Assembly: GCA_963819385.1 (NCBI GenBank)
Contig: CAWFVV010000006.1
Coordinates: 1,364,001-1,428,000, forward strand
Source of the DNA: JAVDCA01 sp963819385
Lineage (GTDB): Bacteria > Pseudomonadota > Alphaproteobacteria > Rhizobiales > Xanthobacteraceae
DNA: 64,000 nt
Direction: 5' to 3'
Part shown: positions 25,261-34,599 of the stretch, in pieces
Numbering within the stretch: the stretch's first letter is position 1
How the letters are laid out: each line of letters opens with the position of its first letter
Translations under genes and position numbers: made by a program
The notes under the pieces: generated by a model
Databases searched by the model: none
The model's input: the letters and a program-made list of their open reading frames with translations, nothing else
Told to the model about the DNA's origin: nothing

Positions 25261-25868
25261 TTAATCCCGCAACCCCGCAATGCTCTCGGCCGGCGCCATG
25301 GTGAAGAATGCGGAGCCGGACGCGACCCCGAACATGCGCCGCCCCTCGACCTCGCGCTCCTCGCCGAGCTCGACGAGATCATAGAACAGCGCGCGCGTCA
25401 CCTTGGCCCACAGGTTGCGGCGCACGTGCAGGAACGGCTTGAGTCCACCGGTCTCCGGCTCGGGCTCGAAGCGCAAAGCATTGTCCGGGCCGGCCGTCAC
25501 CCAATCGTCCACATTGGTGCGGAAGCGCAAGGTCGGGCCGGCCGCGGCCGCCGCGTCGGCCTCATCGACCGCAAGCTCGACGGCGAGGAACGGCGCCTCA
25601 TCGACCGTGATGCCGCATTTTTCCACAGGCGTGACAAGAAAATAGTGGTCGCCCTCGCGCTTGAGGACCGAGGCGAACAGCTTCACCAGGGCGGCGCGAC
25701 CGATCGGCGTCTTCTGGTAGAACCAGGTACCATCGGCCGCGATCCGCATGTCGATCTCGCCGCAATAGGGCGGGTCCCATAAATGCACAGGCGGCGGCCG
25801 CGGCCGCCGGCCTGCTTAAGCGCGCCGGCTATGCCTTCCAACTGGGCAGTCTGCCCTTCCTTCGCCAT
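25261..25868 (-). CDS. DUF1285 family protein, frameshifted
   Basis: A conserved protein of unknown function, about 202 residues after correction. The start MAKEGQTAQLEGIAGALKQA is in one frame. In the GC palindrome near 25795-25805 one base appears to be missing, and the family sequence continues as VHLWDPPYCGEIDMRIAADG, then WFYQKTPIGR and FYDLVELGEE. The WxPPxCG-DMxI block is the DUF1285 signature. It forms an operon with the Nudix and cca genes. Confidence 0.82.
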
Positions 25869-26095
25869 TGTTGGCCTCAAACTTGCGTGCCGAACGTCCG
25901 CTCGCGCGATCGTGAGGGTCCTGACCGGGCCCGCATCGCGCGAAAATAGCGTAAGATTCGAACGCGGATGCGGACGACCCATGGCGATGGGACAGGGCGG
26001 AAGGCCCGACGTCGAGCCCGGTTGTGATTGGTCGCAGCCGGCACATGGTGCGTTATGTGTATGAAACGTGACGAGAATTCAACGAGGAGCAGGTA

Positions 26096-27107
26096 ATGGC
26101 CGCAACCGGCAGCGAGAGCCCCGAGAGGCTCGAGGACATGATCGTGCGCGCGGCCGAAATCGACCGCCGTGCACGTCCAGGCCGCCCGCACCGCCATCGG
26201 GGCGGTGATCTTCGGCCAGGACAAGGTCGTCGAGCAGGCGCTGATCACGGTGCTGTCGGGCGGCCACGGCCTCTTGGTCGGCGTGCCGGGCCTCGCCAAG
26301 ACCAAGCTCGTCGACACCATGGGCACCGTGCTCGGCCTCGAGGCGCGGCGCGTGCAGTTCACGCCCGACCTGATGCCGCCGGATATTCTCGGCACCGAGG
26401 TGCTGGAGGAGAGCCAGGGCGGCAAGCGCAGCTTCCGCTTCATCACGGGGCCGATCTTCGCCCAGCTCCTGATGGCCGACGAGATCAACCGCGCGAGCCC
26501 GCGCACACAGTCGGCCTTGCTGCAGGCGATGCAGGAGCAGCACGTCACGGTCGCGGGCGCGCGGCATGACCTGCCGAAACCGTTCCATGTGCTGGCAACG
26601 CAGAACCCGATCGAGCAGGAAGGCACCTACCCGCTGCCGGAAGCGCAACTCGACCGCTTCCTGATGGAGATCGACGTCGACTATCCGGACCGCGACGCCG
26701 AGCGGCGCATCCTGTTCGACACGACGGGCGCGGAAGAGACCAAGCCGAAGCCCGCGATGACCGCCGACGAGCTCATGGCGGCGCAGCGCCTCGTGCGTCG
26801 CCTGCCGGTCGGCGAGTCGGTCGTCAACGCGATCCTGGCGCTGGTGCGCTCGGCGCGTCCCGGCCCGGAAGCCGGCGACCTCGGCAAGCTGATCGCCTGG
26901 GGCCCCTCGCCGCGCGCCAGCCAGTCGCTGATGCTCGCGGTGCGCGCCCGCGCGCTCATCGAAGGCCGCTACGCGCCGTCGGTCGACGACGTGGTGGCGC
27001 TCGCCGAGCCGGTGCTCAAGCATCGCATGGCGCTGACCTTCGCGGCGCGCGCCGACGGCGAGACCATCCCGGCGGTCATCGGCCGGCTCAAGGCCAAGAT
27101 CGGCTAG
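26096..27107 (+). CDS. MoxR-family AAA+ ATPase, frameshifted near the N-terminus
   Basis: An AAA+ ATPase thought to act as a chaperone in assembling or activating partner proteins. The ATG at 26096 follows an AGGAG box. After about 24 codons an extra base near 26168 shifts the frame to VHVQAARTAIGAVIFGQDKV. Walker A is GVPGLAKTK, Walker B LLMADEINRASPRTQSALLQ, and the sensor region ATQNPIEQEGTYPLPEAQLD. An ATG at 26169 would give a 312-residue product without correction. It leads a four-gene unit with DUF58, BatA/DUF4159 and amidotransferase-like proteins. Confidence 0.92.
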
Positions 27108-27110
27108 CGA

Positions 27111-28076
27111 ATGGCGGCCAGCACCACCGCAATTCCGCAGGAGGGGCAGTCGATCGCGCAAGCGGTCGGCGGCGGCCGTGCGCTTGCGGCGACCATGCCG
27201 CGGCTGATCCTCGAGGCGCGCCGCATCGCCGCGACGATCATCCATGGCCTGCATGGCCGCCGCCGCGCCGGACCGGGCGAGAATTTCTGGCAGTACCGCC
27301 GCTTCATGTCGGGCGAGCCGGCCGCGCGCGTCGACTGGCGCCGCTCGGCGCGCGATGATCATCTCTACGTGCGCGAGCAGGAATGGGAGGCCGCGCACAC
27401 GGTGTGGATCTGGCCCGACCGCTCGGCCTCGATGTCGTTCAAGTCGGCGCTCGCGCTCGACGGCAAGCTCGAGCGCACGCTGGTGATCGCGTTTGCGCTC
27501 GCCGAGGTGCTGATCGAGGGCGGCGAGCGGGTCGGCATCCCGGGACTGATGCGCCCGACCGCGAGCCGCAACGTGATCGAGCGGATGGCCGAGGTGATGC
27601 TGCATGACGCGGCCGCGCGTACCAGCCTGCCGGTGTCGTTTGCGCCCTCGCCGCGCGCCGAGGTCGTGGTCCTGTCGGACCTGTGGAGCCCGATCGCCGA
27701 GGTGCAGCATATGATCGCGCAGCTTGCGGCGACCAGCGCGCACGGCCATGTGGTGCAGATCGTCGATCCGGCCGAAGAGACCTTCCCGTATGCGGGCCGC
27801 GTCGAGTTCGTCGAGCCGGAAGGCGCCGGCGCCATCACGGCCGGCCGCGCCGAGACCTGGCGCGAGGATTACCAGGCGCGCATCGAGCGCCACCGCGCCG
27901 CGATCCGCGCCGAGACCGACCATCTGGGCTGGAGCTTCATTATTCATCGCACTGACCGGCCGGCGAGCGATCTCCTGCTCGCGCTGCATGCGCGGCTCGG
28001 CGGCACCGGCGGCGGCTTCGACTTCGAGCGCTGGCGCGGCTCCGACATCGGCGACGCCGCGGAGGGCCCGGCATGA
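27111..28076 (+). CDS. DUF58 domain protein
   Basis: A 321-residue protein of the DUF58 family, a von Willebrand A-like fold that is the usual partner of MoxR ATPases. The hallmark stretch GPGENFWQYRRFMSGEPAAR, then VDWRRSARDDHLYVREQEWE, is near 48-88, and IWPDRSASM near 96-104 corresponds to a degenerate MIDAS strand. It starts 3 bp after moxR and overlaps the next gene by 4 bp. Confidence 0.93.
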   Translation: MAASTTAIPQEGQSIAQAVGGGRALAATMPRLILEARRIAATIIHGLHGRRRAGPGENFWQYRRFMSGEPAARVDWRRSARDDHLYVREQEWEAAHTVWIWPDRSASMSFKSALALDGKLERTLVIAFALAEVLIEGGERVGIPGLMRPTASRNVIERMAEVMLHDAAARTSLPVSFAPSPRAEVVVLSDLWSPIAEVQHMIAQLAATSAHGHVVQIVDPAEETFPYAGRVEFVEPEGAGAITAGRAETWREDYQARIERHRAAIRAETDHLGWSFIIHRTDRPASDLLLALHARLGGTGGGFDFERWRGSDIGDAAEGPA

Positions 28077-30901
28077 TCCCCGGCCTCCCGCTCGCCTTCG
28101 CCCAGCCGCTCGTCCTGTTCGCGCTTCTCGGCCTGCCGGTGCTGTGGTGGCTGCTGCGGCTGGTGCCGCCGCGGCCGCGCCGCATCGCGTTCCCGCCGAC
28201 GCGCCTCCTGTTCGACATCGCGCCGAAGGAAGAGACGCCGTCGCGCACGCCGTGGTGGCTCACGCTGCTGCGTCTGCTGCTCGCTGCGCTGATCATTTTC
28301 GCGGCCGCCGGTCCGTTGTGGAATCCGCCGATCGCGACCAGCGCCGAACGCCTGCCGCTCGCGCTCCTGATCGACGACGGCTGGTCCGCGGCCGCGACCT
28401 GGCCGGTGCGGCTCGGCACCGCCGAGGACCTGATCGCGCGTGCCGAGCAGGACAATCGCGCGGTCGCGCTCATCCCGCTGTCGGAGACCAAGCGCGACGT
28501 GTCGCTCGAGACGCCGGCCGCCGCGCGCGTGCGGCTGCGCGAGCTCGTGCCCAAGCCCTACACGATCGACCGCGCCGAAGCCCTGCCCGAGATCGAGCGC
28601 CTCATCGGAAAGACGCACGACATCGAGCTGGTCTGGCTCACCGACGGCATCGACATGGGTGGCAACTCGGGCGGCGCCAAGAATTTCGTCGACGGCCTCG
28701 CGCGGCTCGCCGGCAACAACCCGACCACTGTCGTGATCGGCGGCGTGCGCGGCGCGCATGCGCTCACGGGCGCCGACAACGCGGCCGGCATGCTGAGCGT
28801 GAAGGTGCTGCGCGCCTACACGGGAACGCAGGACGACGGCACGGTGCGCGCGCTCGACCTCAAGGGCCTGCCGATCGGCGAGGCGCACTACACCATCAAG
28901 AGCGACGAGCGCGAGGCCGAGGCCCAGATCGACCTGCCGGTCGAGATCCGCAACGACATCGCGCGCCTTGAGATCGAGGGCGAGCGCTCGGCCGGCGCCG
29001 TGCAGCTGCTCGACAAGCGCTGGCGCCGGCGCACGATCGGCATCGTGTCGGGCTCGACCGCCGACACCGCCGAGCCGCTGCTCGCCTCGAACTACTATCT
29101 CACCCGCGCGCTCGCGCCGTTCGCCGACGTGCGCCTCGGCGAGCGCGGCTCACCCTCGGTTGCGATCGCGCGCTTTGCCGAGCAGCGCATTCCGATGATC
29201 ATCCTCGCCGACGTCGGCACCATCGCGCCCGAGGAGCGCGCCAAGCTCGCCCGTTGGGTCGACGACGGCGGCGTGCTGGTGCGCTTCGCCGGCCCGCGCC
29301 TCGCGGCGTCCGACGACGAACTCGTCCCGGTCAAGCTGCGCCGCGGCGGCCGCATCCTCGGCGGCAGCCTGAGCTGGGAGAAGCCGCAGCCGCTCGCCGG
29401 CTTCTCGCGCGAGAGCCCGTTCGTCGGCATGCCGGTGCCGAACGACGTGACGGTGACGCGCCAGGTGCTGGCCGAGCCGGATATCGGGCTTGCCGAGCAC
29501 ACCTGGGCGACGCTCGGTGACGGGACGCCGCTCGTCACCGCGGCCCGGCACGGCAAGGGGCTCATCGTGCTGTTCCACGTCACCGCCGACACGCGCTGGT
29601 CGAACCTGCCGATCTCCGGCGCCTTCGTCGACATGCTGCGGCGGGTCGTCAACCTGTCCGGCGCCATGGCGGGCGACGAAAAGACGGCGTCCGAGGGCGC
29701 GCGCGAGGTGCTGCCGCCGACCCGCGTGCTCGACGGCTTCGGCACCTTCGTGTCGCCGCCGCCGACCGCGCGGCCGATGCCGGCGAACTACGCGGGCCGC
29801 GCCAAATCGGACAATCCGCCCGGCTTCTACGGGCCGCCCGAGGGGATGCTCGCCGTCAACACGCTCGCGCCGGCCGATCGCCTCGCGCCGATCGACGTTG
29901 CGCCGCTGCACGCGCGCATCGAGAGCTACCGGCTGGCGCAGCCGCAGGACCTGCGCGGGCCGATCCTGCTCGGCACGCTGGCACTCCTGCTCGTCGATGC
30001 CGTGGTGGTGTTCTGGCTCGCCGGCGGGATCTATCGACTGACGCGGCGCCACCGCGTCGCCGCCGTGCTGGCGCTCGCGGTCGCGCTCGCGGCGTTCGGG
30101 CGCGTCACGCCGTCGCTCGCCGACGAGGCGGCCGACAAGTTCGCCATGGAGGCGACGCTGCAGACCCACCTCGCCTACGTGGTGACCGGCGACAGCGAGA
30201 CCGACAGCATCAGCCGCTCGGGCCTCGAAGGCCTGACCCTCTACCTCGCCCAGCGCACCGCGCTCGAGGCCGGCCAGCCCATGGGTCTCGACCTCGAGCG
30301 CGACGAGCTCTCGTTCTTCCCGCTGATCTACTGGCCGATCTCGGCGAAGGCCACGAAGCCGTCCGCCAAGGCGCTGGCCCGCATCGACGCCTACATGAAG
30401 CAGGGCGGCACGGTCCTGTTCGACACGCGCGACGCCGTGCTGGCGCCGCCCGGCCCCGGCGGCGACAATCGCAGCCCCGGCATGCTGGCGCTGCGCCAGA
30501 TCCTCGGCTCGCTCGACATTCCCGAGCTCGAGCCGGTGCCGAAGGATCACGTGCTGACCAAGACGTTCTATCTGCTGCGCGACTTTCCGGGCCGCTTCAC
30601 CACCGGCCAGCTCTGGGTCGAGGCGCTGCCGAACGCGGACCACGCCGATGACGACGACAGCAAGCACCCGGCGCGCGGCGGCGACGGCGTCTCGTCGATC
30701 CTCATCACGTCGAACGACCTCGCCGGCGCCTGGGCGCTCCGGGCGGACGGCCAGCCCATGCTGCCGCTGGTGCCGGGCGAGCCGCGCCAGCGCGACTTCG
30801 CGTTCCGCGCCGGCGTCAACATCGTGATGTACACGCTCACCGGCAACTACAAGGCCGACCAGGTTCACGTGCCCGCTCTGCTCGAGCGGCTCGGCCAATA
30901 G
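28073..30901 (+). CDS. BatA-type/DUF4159 membrane protein
   Basis: A 942-residue protein. Residues 1-80 have the BatA-like N-terminus (two membrane helices around the RRIAFPPTRLLFDI segment). The middle holds a VWA-like or GATase-like soluble region (LVWLTDGIDMGG near 185), and a membrane helix pair lies near 640-690. The C-terminal 240 residues are DUF4159 (EGLTLYLAQRTALE, then PLIYWPI and GGTVLFDTRD). It probably displays a large periplasmic or cytoplasmic domain and works with MoxR and DUF58. Its precise role is unknown. Confidence 0.88.
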   Translation: MIPGLPLAFAQPLVLFALLGLPVLWWLLRLVPPRPRRIAFPPTRLLFDIAPKEETPSRTPWWLTLLRLLLAALIIFAAAGPLWNPPIATSAERLPLALLIDDGWSAAATWPVRLGTAEDLIARAEQDNRAVALIPLSETKRDVSLETPAAARVRLRELVPKPYTIDRAEALPEIERLIGKTHDIELVWLTDGIDMGGNSGGAKNFVDGLARLAGNNPTTVVIGGVRGAHALTGADNAAGMLSVKVLRAYTGTQDDGTVRALDLKGLPIGEAHYTIKSDEREAEAQIDLPVEIRNDIARLEIEGERSAGAVQLLDKRWRRRTIGIVSGSTADTAEPLLASNYYLTRALAPFADVRLGERGSPSVAIARFAEQRIPMIILADVGTIAPEERAKLARWVDDGGVLVRFAGPRLAASDDELVPVKLRRGGRILGGSLSWEKPQPLAGFSRESPFVGMPVPNDVTVTRQVLAEPDIGLAEHTWATLGDGTPLVTAARHGKGLIVLFHVTADTRWSNLPISGAFVDMLRRVVNLSGAMAGDEKTASEGAREVLPPTRVLDGFGTFVSPPPTARPMPANYAGRAKSDNPPGFYGPPEGMLAVNTLAPADRLAPIDVAPLHARIESYRLAQPQDLRGPILLGTLALLLVDAVVVFWLAGGIYRLTRRHRVAAVLALAVALAAFGRVTPSLADEAADKFAMEATLQTHLAYVVTGDSETDSISRSGLEGLTLYLAQRTALEAGQPMGLDLERDELSFFPLIYWPISAKATKPSAKALARIDAYMKQGGTVLFDTRDAVLAPPGPGGDNRSPGMLALRQILGSLDIPELEPVPKDHVLTKTFYLLRDFPGRFTTGQLWVEALPNADHADDDDSKHPARGGDGVSSILITSNDLAGAWALRADGQPMLPLVPGEPRQRDFAFRAGVNIVMYTLTGNYKADQVHVPALLERLGQ

Positions 30902-30910
30902 GAGCGCGGG

Positions 30911-32998
30911 TTGGAATACGGAATCACCTTCTCGCCACTGGTGCCCGCCGCGGTGCTGTGGGCCGCGCTCGCGGTCGCGGCCGCGATGGCGCTGCTGCTG
31001 TTCGTCAGCCGCACGCGCGGCGCGCTGCTGCGCGCCGGCGCGCTCGCGCTCATGGTCGCGGCGCTCGCCAACCCGTCGTTCACCCGCGAGGACCGCGACC
31101 CGCTCACCTCGGTCGCGGTCATCGTGGTTGATAAAAGCCCGAGCCAGAGCTTCGGCGACCGCACCCGGCAGACCGAGGCAGCGCGCGACGCGCTGGTGAA
31201 GCGCCTGCAAAGCATCAAGGGCCTGGAGCTGCGCGTGGTCGAGGCCGGCCAGGCGGACGGCGAGACCGACGGCACGCGGCTCTTCCACGCGCTGCAGACC
31301 ACGCTCGCCGACGTGCCGCCCGAGCGGATCGCCGGCGCCTTCATGATCACCGACGGGCGTGTGCACGATGTGCCGAGCGATGCGGCCGCGCTCGGCTTTG
31401 CGGCGCCGCTGCATGCGCTCATCACCGGCGTGCCGAACGAGCGCGACCGCCGCGTCGCGCTCGTATCGGCGCCGCGCTTCGGCATCGTCGGGCAGCAGCA
31501 GACCATCACGTTCCGGGTCGAGGATTCGGGCGTGCCGCCGGGCGGCAGCGCCGACGTCAAGATCAGCCGCGACGGCGAGCTCGTCGACCAGCGCACCGTG
31601 CGCGCCGGCACGAATTCCGAGGTGCAGATCCCGATTCCCCATTCGGGCCAGAACATCGTCGAGATCGAAGCCTCGCCGCTGCCGGGCGGCGAGCTCACCA
31701 CTGTCAACAACCGCGCCGTCGTCTCGATCGACGGCGTGCGCGACAAGCTGCGCGTGCTGCTGGTCTCCGGCGAACCGCACGCCGGCGAGCGCACCTGGCG
31801 CAACCTGCTCAAGTCCGACCCCAATGTCGACCTCGTGCACTTTACGATCCTGCGGCCGCCCGAGAAGCAGGACGGGACGCCGATCAACGAGCTGTCGCTG
31901 ATCGCGTTCCCGACGCGCGAGCTGTTCACCAACCATCCGACCGGGAAGCTCGACGACTTCCAGCTCATCATCTTCGACCGCTATGCCCGTCAGGGCGTGC
32001 TGCCGATCGTGTATTTCGAGAACATCGCCAAGTATGTGCGCGATGGCGGCGCCGTGCTGGTCGCGGCCGGCCCGGATTACGCGAGCCAGACCAGCATCTG
32101 GCGCACCCCGCTCAACCAGATCCTGCCGGCCGAGCCGACCGGCAACCTCACGCAGCAGCCGTTCTACGCCCAGCTCACCGACGCCGGCCGCCGCCATCCG
32201 GTGACGCGCGGCCTCGAAGGCGGCGCCGACGATCCGCCGCATTGGAGCCGCTGGTTCCGGCTGGTCGATACGCGCAGCCCGACCGGCACGGCGGTGATGA
32301 AGGGCCCGGACGACAAGCCGCTGCTCCTGCTCTCGCGCGAGGGCAAGGGCCGCGTCGCGATGCTGCTCTCCGACCACATCTGGCTGTGGGCGCGCGGCTA
32401 CGAGGGCGGCGGACCGCAGATCGACCTGCTGCGGCGGCTCTCGCACTGGCTGATGCAGCAGCCCGACCTCGAAGAGGAGGCGCTGCGCCTCGTCGTGCAC
32501 GGCAAGGATCTCAGCGTCGAGCGCCAGACCATGGCAGACGCGGTCGATCCGGTGACGCTGACATCGCCGTCCGGCGCGACCCGCACGCTCACGCTCGATG
32601 CCGGCGAGCCCGGCGTGTGGCACTCGACCGTGCAGGCGAACGAGCTCGGCCTGTGGCGCGCGACCGACGGCAAGCTCACGGCGCTGGTCAATGTCGGCCC
32701 CGCCAACCCGCGCGAATTCGCCGAGGTGACGTCGACGACCGACGTGCTCAGCCCCATCGCCAACGCGACCGGCGGCGACGCGCGGCGCATCGCCGACGCT
32801 TCCGGCGCGCTCGACATGCCGCGCATCCTCGCGGTGCGCTCGAGCGACACCTTCAAGGGCGACGACTGGCTGGGCGTGAAGATGCGCGACGCGAGCATCG
32901 TGCGTGGCATCGGCGTCCTGCCGGTGTTCGCGGGGCTGCTCGGGCTGTTGCTGCTGATCGGCAGCTTGGCGGCGACGTGGGCGCGCGAGGGAAGATAG
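30911..32998 (+). CDS. Membrane protein with glutamine-amidotransferase-like domain
   Basis: A 695-residue protein with two N-terminal helices (about 10-60), then a VWA-like strand VAVIVVDKSPSQSFGD, a beta-rich middle, and a class I amidotransferase-like module (LRVLLVSGEPHAGERTWRNL; FDRYARQGVLPIVYF; GGAVLVAAGPDY) without an obvious catalytic Cys. It ends in one more membrane helix. The start is TTG at 30911, supported by an AGGAG box six bases upstream. It is the last gene of the MoxR unit. Confidence 0.87.
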   Translation: MEYGITFSPLVPAAVLWAALAVAAAMALLLFVSRTRGALLRAGALALMVAALANPSFTREDRDPLTSVAVIVVDKSPSQSFGDRTRQTEAARDALVKRLQSIKGLELRVVEAGQADGETDGTRLFHALQTTLADVPPERIAGAFMITDGRVHDVPSDAAALGFAAPLHALITGVPNERDRRVALVSAPRFGIVGQQQTITFRVEDSGVPPGGSADVKISRDGELVDQRTVRAGTNSEVQIPIPHSGQNIVEIEASPLPGGELTTVNNRAVVSIDGVRDKLRVLLVSGEPHAGERTWRNLLKSDPNVDLVHFTILRPPEKQDGTPINELSLIAFPTRELFTNHPTGKLDDFQLIIFDRYARQGVLPIVYFENIAKYVRDGGAVLVAAGPDYASQTSIWRTPLNQILPAEPTGNLTQQPFYAQLTDAGRRHPVTRGLEGGADDPPHWSRWFRLVDTRSPTGTAVMKGPDDKPLLLLSREGKGRVAMLLSDHIWLWARGYEGGGPQIDLLRRLSHWLMQQPDLEEEALRLVVHGKDLSVERQTMADAVDPVTLTSPSGATRTLTLDAGEPGVWHSTVQANELGLWRATDGKLTALVNVGPANPREFAEVTSTTDVLSPIANATGGDARRIADASGALDMPRILAVRSSDTFKGDDWLGVKMRDASIVRGIGVLPVFAGLLGLLLLIGSLAATWAREGR

Positions 32999-33030
32999 GC
33001 GGACGGACGCCGCCGTTTCTTGTCGATCCT

Positions 33031-33564
33031 TTACCGCAGTGTTTGCGCGGCGAGCGCAACACTCTCGTCGTCGGGCCGAACCAGGCCTGACACCCCGTCG
33101 AATGCGCCGGGCACCAGTTCGGCGACCAGGAGCCGCGCGGGATCGACCGGCCCCGGCAATTTTACACGGCCGGCCGGCACGGGCTTGAAGCCGGCGCGGG
33201 CGTAGTAGGGTTCGTCGCCGACCAGCACGACCAGCTTGTGGCCCTGCGCGCGCGCCTCGGCGAGTGCGCGCTCGATCAGCGCGAGCCCGATGCCGCGCGC
33301 GCGGAACGGCGGCTCGACCGTGAGCGGCCCGAGCAGCAGCACCGGCGTCGCGCCGAGGCGCACCGGCGTCAGCCGCACCGAGCCGACCAGGAGCGTGCCG
33401 ATGCGCGCCGTGAACGACAGCGCGAGCGAGGGCGGGCCGCCCTCGCGCAAGCGATAGGCGGTCTTGGCATAACGTCCGGGACCGAAGGTGCGCTCGTGCA
33501 GCCGCTCGATCGCGTCGGCGTCCGCGGCGCTCTCGGGCCGGATGGTGACGGAAAGCTCGCTCAT
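33031..33564 (-). CDS. GNAT-family N-acetyltransferase
   Basis: A 177-residue YhbS-like acetyltransferase: TIRPESAADADAIERLHERTF at the start, LGPLTVEPPFRARGIGLALI as the acetyl-CoA loop, then VLVGDEPYYARAGFKPV, the typical C-terminal motif of the subgroup. The acceptor is unknown. It is convergent with the amidotransferase-like gene. Confidence 0.88.
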   Translation of the reverse strand: MSELSVTIRPESAADADAIERLHERTFGPGRYAKTAYRLREGGPPSLALSFTARIGTLLVGSVRLTPVRLGATPVLLLGPLTVEPPFRARGIGLALIERALAEARAQGHKLVVLVGDEPYYARAGFKPVPAGRVKLPGPVDPARLLVAELVPGAFDGVSGLVRPDDESVALAAQTLR

Positions 33565-33659
33565 TCCCCACAGGCTCAGTGCATGATCTTTTCGCGATCA
33601 TACACTTGCGCGATTACCACTTGGCGCGTTGAAGGTCCATCGCCGTCAACGGGCAGCGC

Positions 33660-33746
33660 TGTAGCCCGGATGAGGCGCATCGCGCCGAAATCCGGGATCG
33701 TCCGTCTCGGTGTCACCCGGGTATCGCTCCGCTCACCCAGGCTACG
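33660..33746. repeat. TGTAGCCCGGATG repeat, copy 1
   Basis: An imperfect palindrome with ends TGTAGCCCGGATG and CACCCAGGCTACGA and an internal CGAAATCCGGGA. Related elements at 41217-41323 and 51240-51365 share both ends. Confidence 0.75.
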
Positions 33747-33758
33747 ACGCTCGCGCGA

Positions 33759-34226
33759 TCACCACCGCTCGCTCACCGGCGCGCCGAGCAGTATCTCGGC
33801 GATGCGGGCGCGGCTGCCGGCCGTGGTGTCGCCGGGCAGCTCGTCGAGCGTGAAGAATCCGCTCGCCGCGATCTCGCGGTTGGGTGTGAACGGCGCGCTC
33901 TGGCGGAACGACTGCACGACGAAGCACGCGACGTGATCGCGCCGCGAGACCCGTTCGTTGAAGAACACGCCATGCAGCAGCGGCGGCGCCGTCAGCTCGA
34001 TATTCCCTTCCTCGGCGAGCTCGCGCGCGAGCGCGTTGTGCATCGTCTCGCCCGGCTCGACGCCGCCGCCCGGCAGGTACCATCCTTTCACATAAGTGTG
34101 ATGGACGAGAAATATCCGCCGCGCGTCGTCGATGATGAGCGCGCGCACGCCGAGCGTGAGCCCGCGCGCAAAGCGCCAGTAGACATGCAAGCCGCGCCGC
34201 ATCACGGCCTCTATGGCGTCCCGCAT
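33759..34226 (-). CDS. Nudix hydrolase
   Basis: A 155-residue Nudix protein. YVKGWYLPGGGVEPGETMHN starts the box, followed by ALARELAEEGNIEL, which fits the Nudix signature. The ATG at 34226 has GAGGA six bases upstream and is preferred to an in-frame GTG at 34256. The substrate (NTP, sugar nucleotide or other) cannot be told from sequence. Confidence 0.87.
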   Translation of the reverse strand: MRDAIEAVMRRGLHVYWRFARGLTLGVRALIIDDARRIFLVHHTYVKGWYLPGGGVEPGETMHNALARELAEEGNIELTAPPLLHGVFFNERVSRRDHVACFVVQSFRQSAPFTPNREIAASGFFTLDELPGDTTAGSRARIAEILLGAPVSERW

Positions 34227-34599
34227 ATTGTTCCTCGCATCTCCAGGACTTTTCACGATGACCGTTCACACCGCGCGCCAATGTCGCACCCGCAACCATC
34301 GCATGGCTGACTTGTCGCCATGGGTTTTGTCATCGCGGCGCGCCTGCGTTATCAGCATCACGACACGGGCGTCACGCAAGAGCAACTCAAGCAAAACGAA
34401 TTCGAAAAGCGGCCGGGGTGCATCCCCCCACAAATGTCCCCGACGCTTACGGCGCTCCCGGCTTGCCGGGGGCGCCGTTGCTTTTTGGCGCCCGACATCG
34501 TCGCCGCAAATCTTTGACGCTGCAAATCTTTTGCATCCCTGCCTCGCATTTTTGCGCGTGGACCGGCAATATGCATCGGAAAGCCACCGGAATACCGCG
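34227..34599. other. Intergenic region with a strong hairpin
   Basis: This 373-bp gap between the divergent Nudix and mbfA genes has no convincing protein gene. A plus-strand hairpin with a T-run at 34451-34486 lies in its middle, about 115 bp before mbfA, which suggests a short upstream transcript or leader. Confidence 0.5.
34451..34486 (+). terminator. Rho-independent-type hairpin upstream of mbfA
   Basis: GGCGCTCCCGG pairs with CCGGGGGCGCC around a CTTG loop (one G-T pair) and is followed by GTTGCTTTTT. It sits upstream of mbfA on the same strand, with no gene before it, so it would end an unannotated short RNA or attenuate mbfA. Confidence 0.55.

Noticed and set aside
26079..27989. A 636-codon minus-strand frame opposite moxR and DUF58
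   Set aside because: It is antisense to strongly conserved proteins and shows no motif of its own.
29150..33601. A 1483-codon open frame on the minus strand opposite the MoxR unit
   Set aside because: It is antisense to two well-supported genes, its product is a low-complexity Arg/Ala/Gly-rich string with no family motif, and long antisense frames are expected at this G+C content.
34320..34517. A 65-codon plus-strand frame upstream of mbfA
   Set aside because: It runs through the terminator-like hairpin and has no good ribosome site, so the hairpin is more likely the functional feature.
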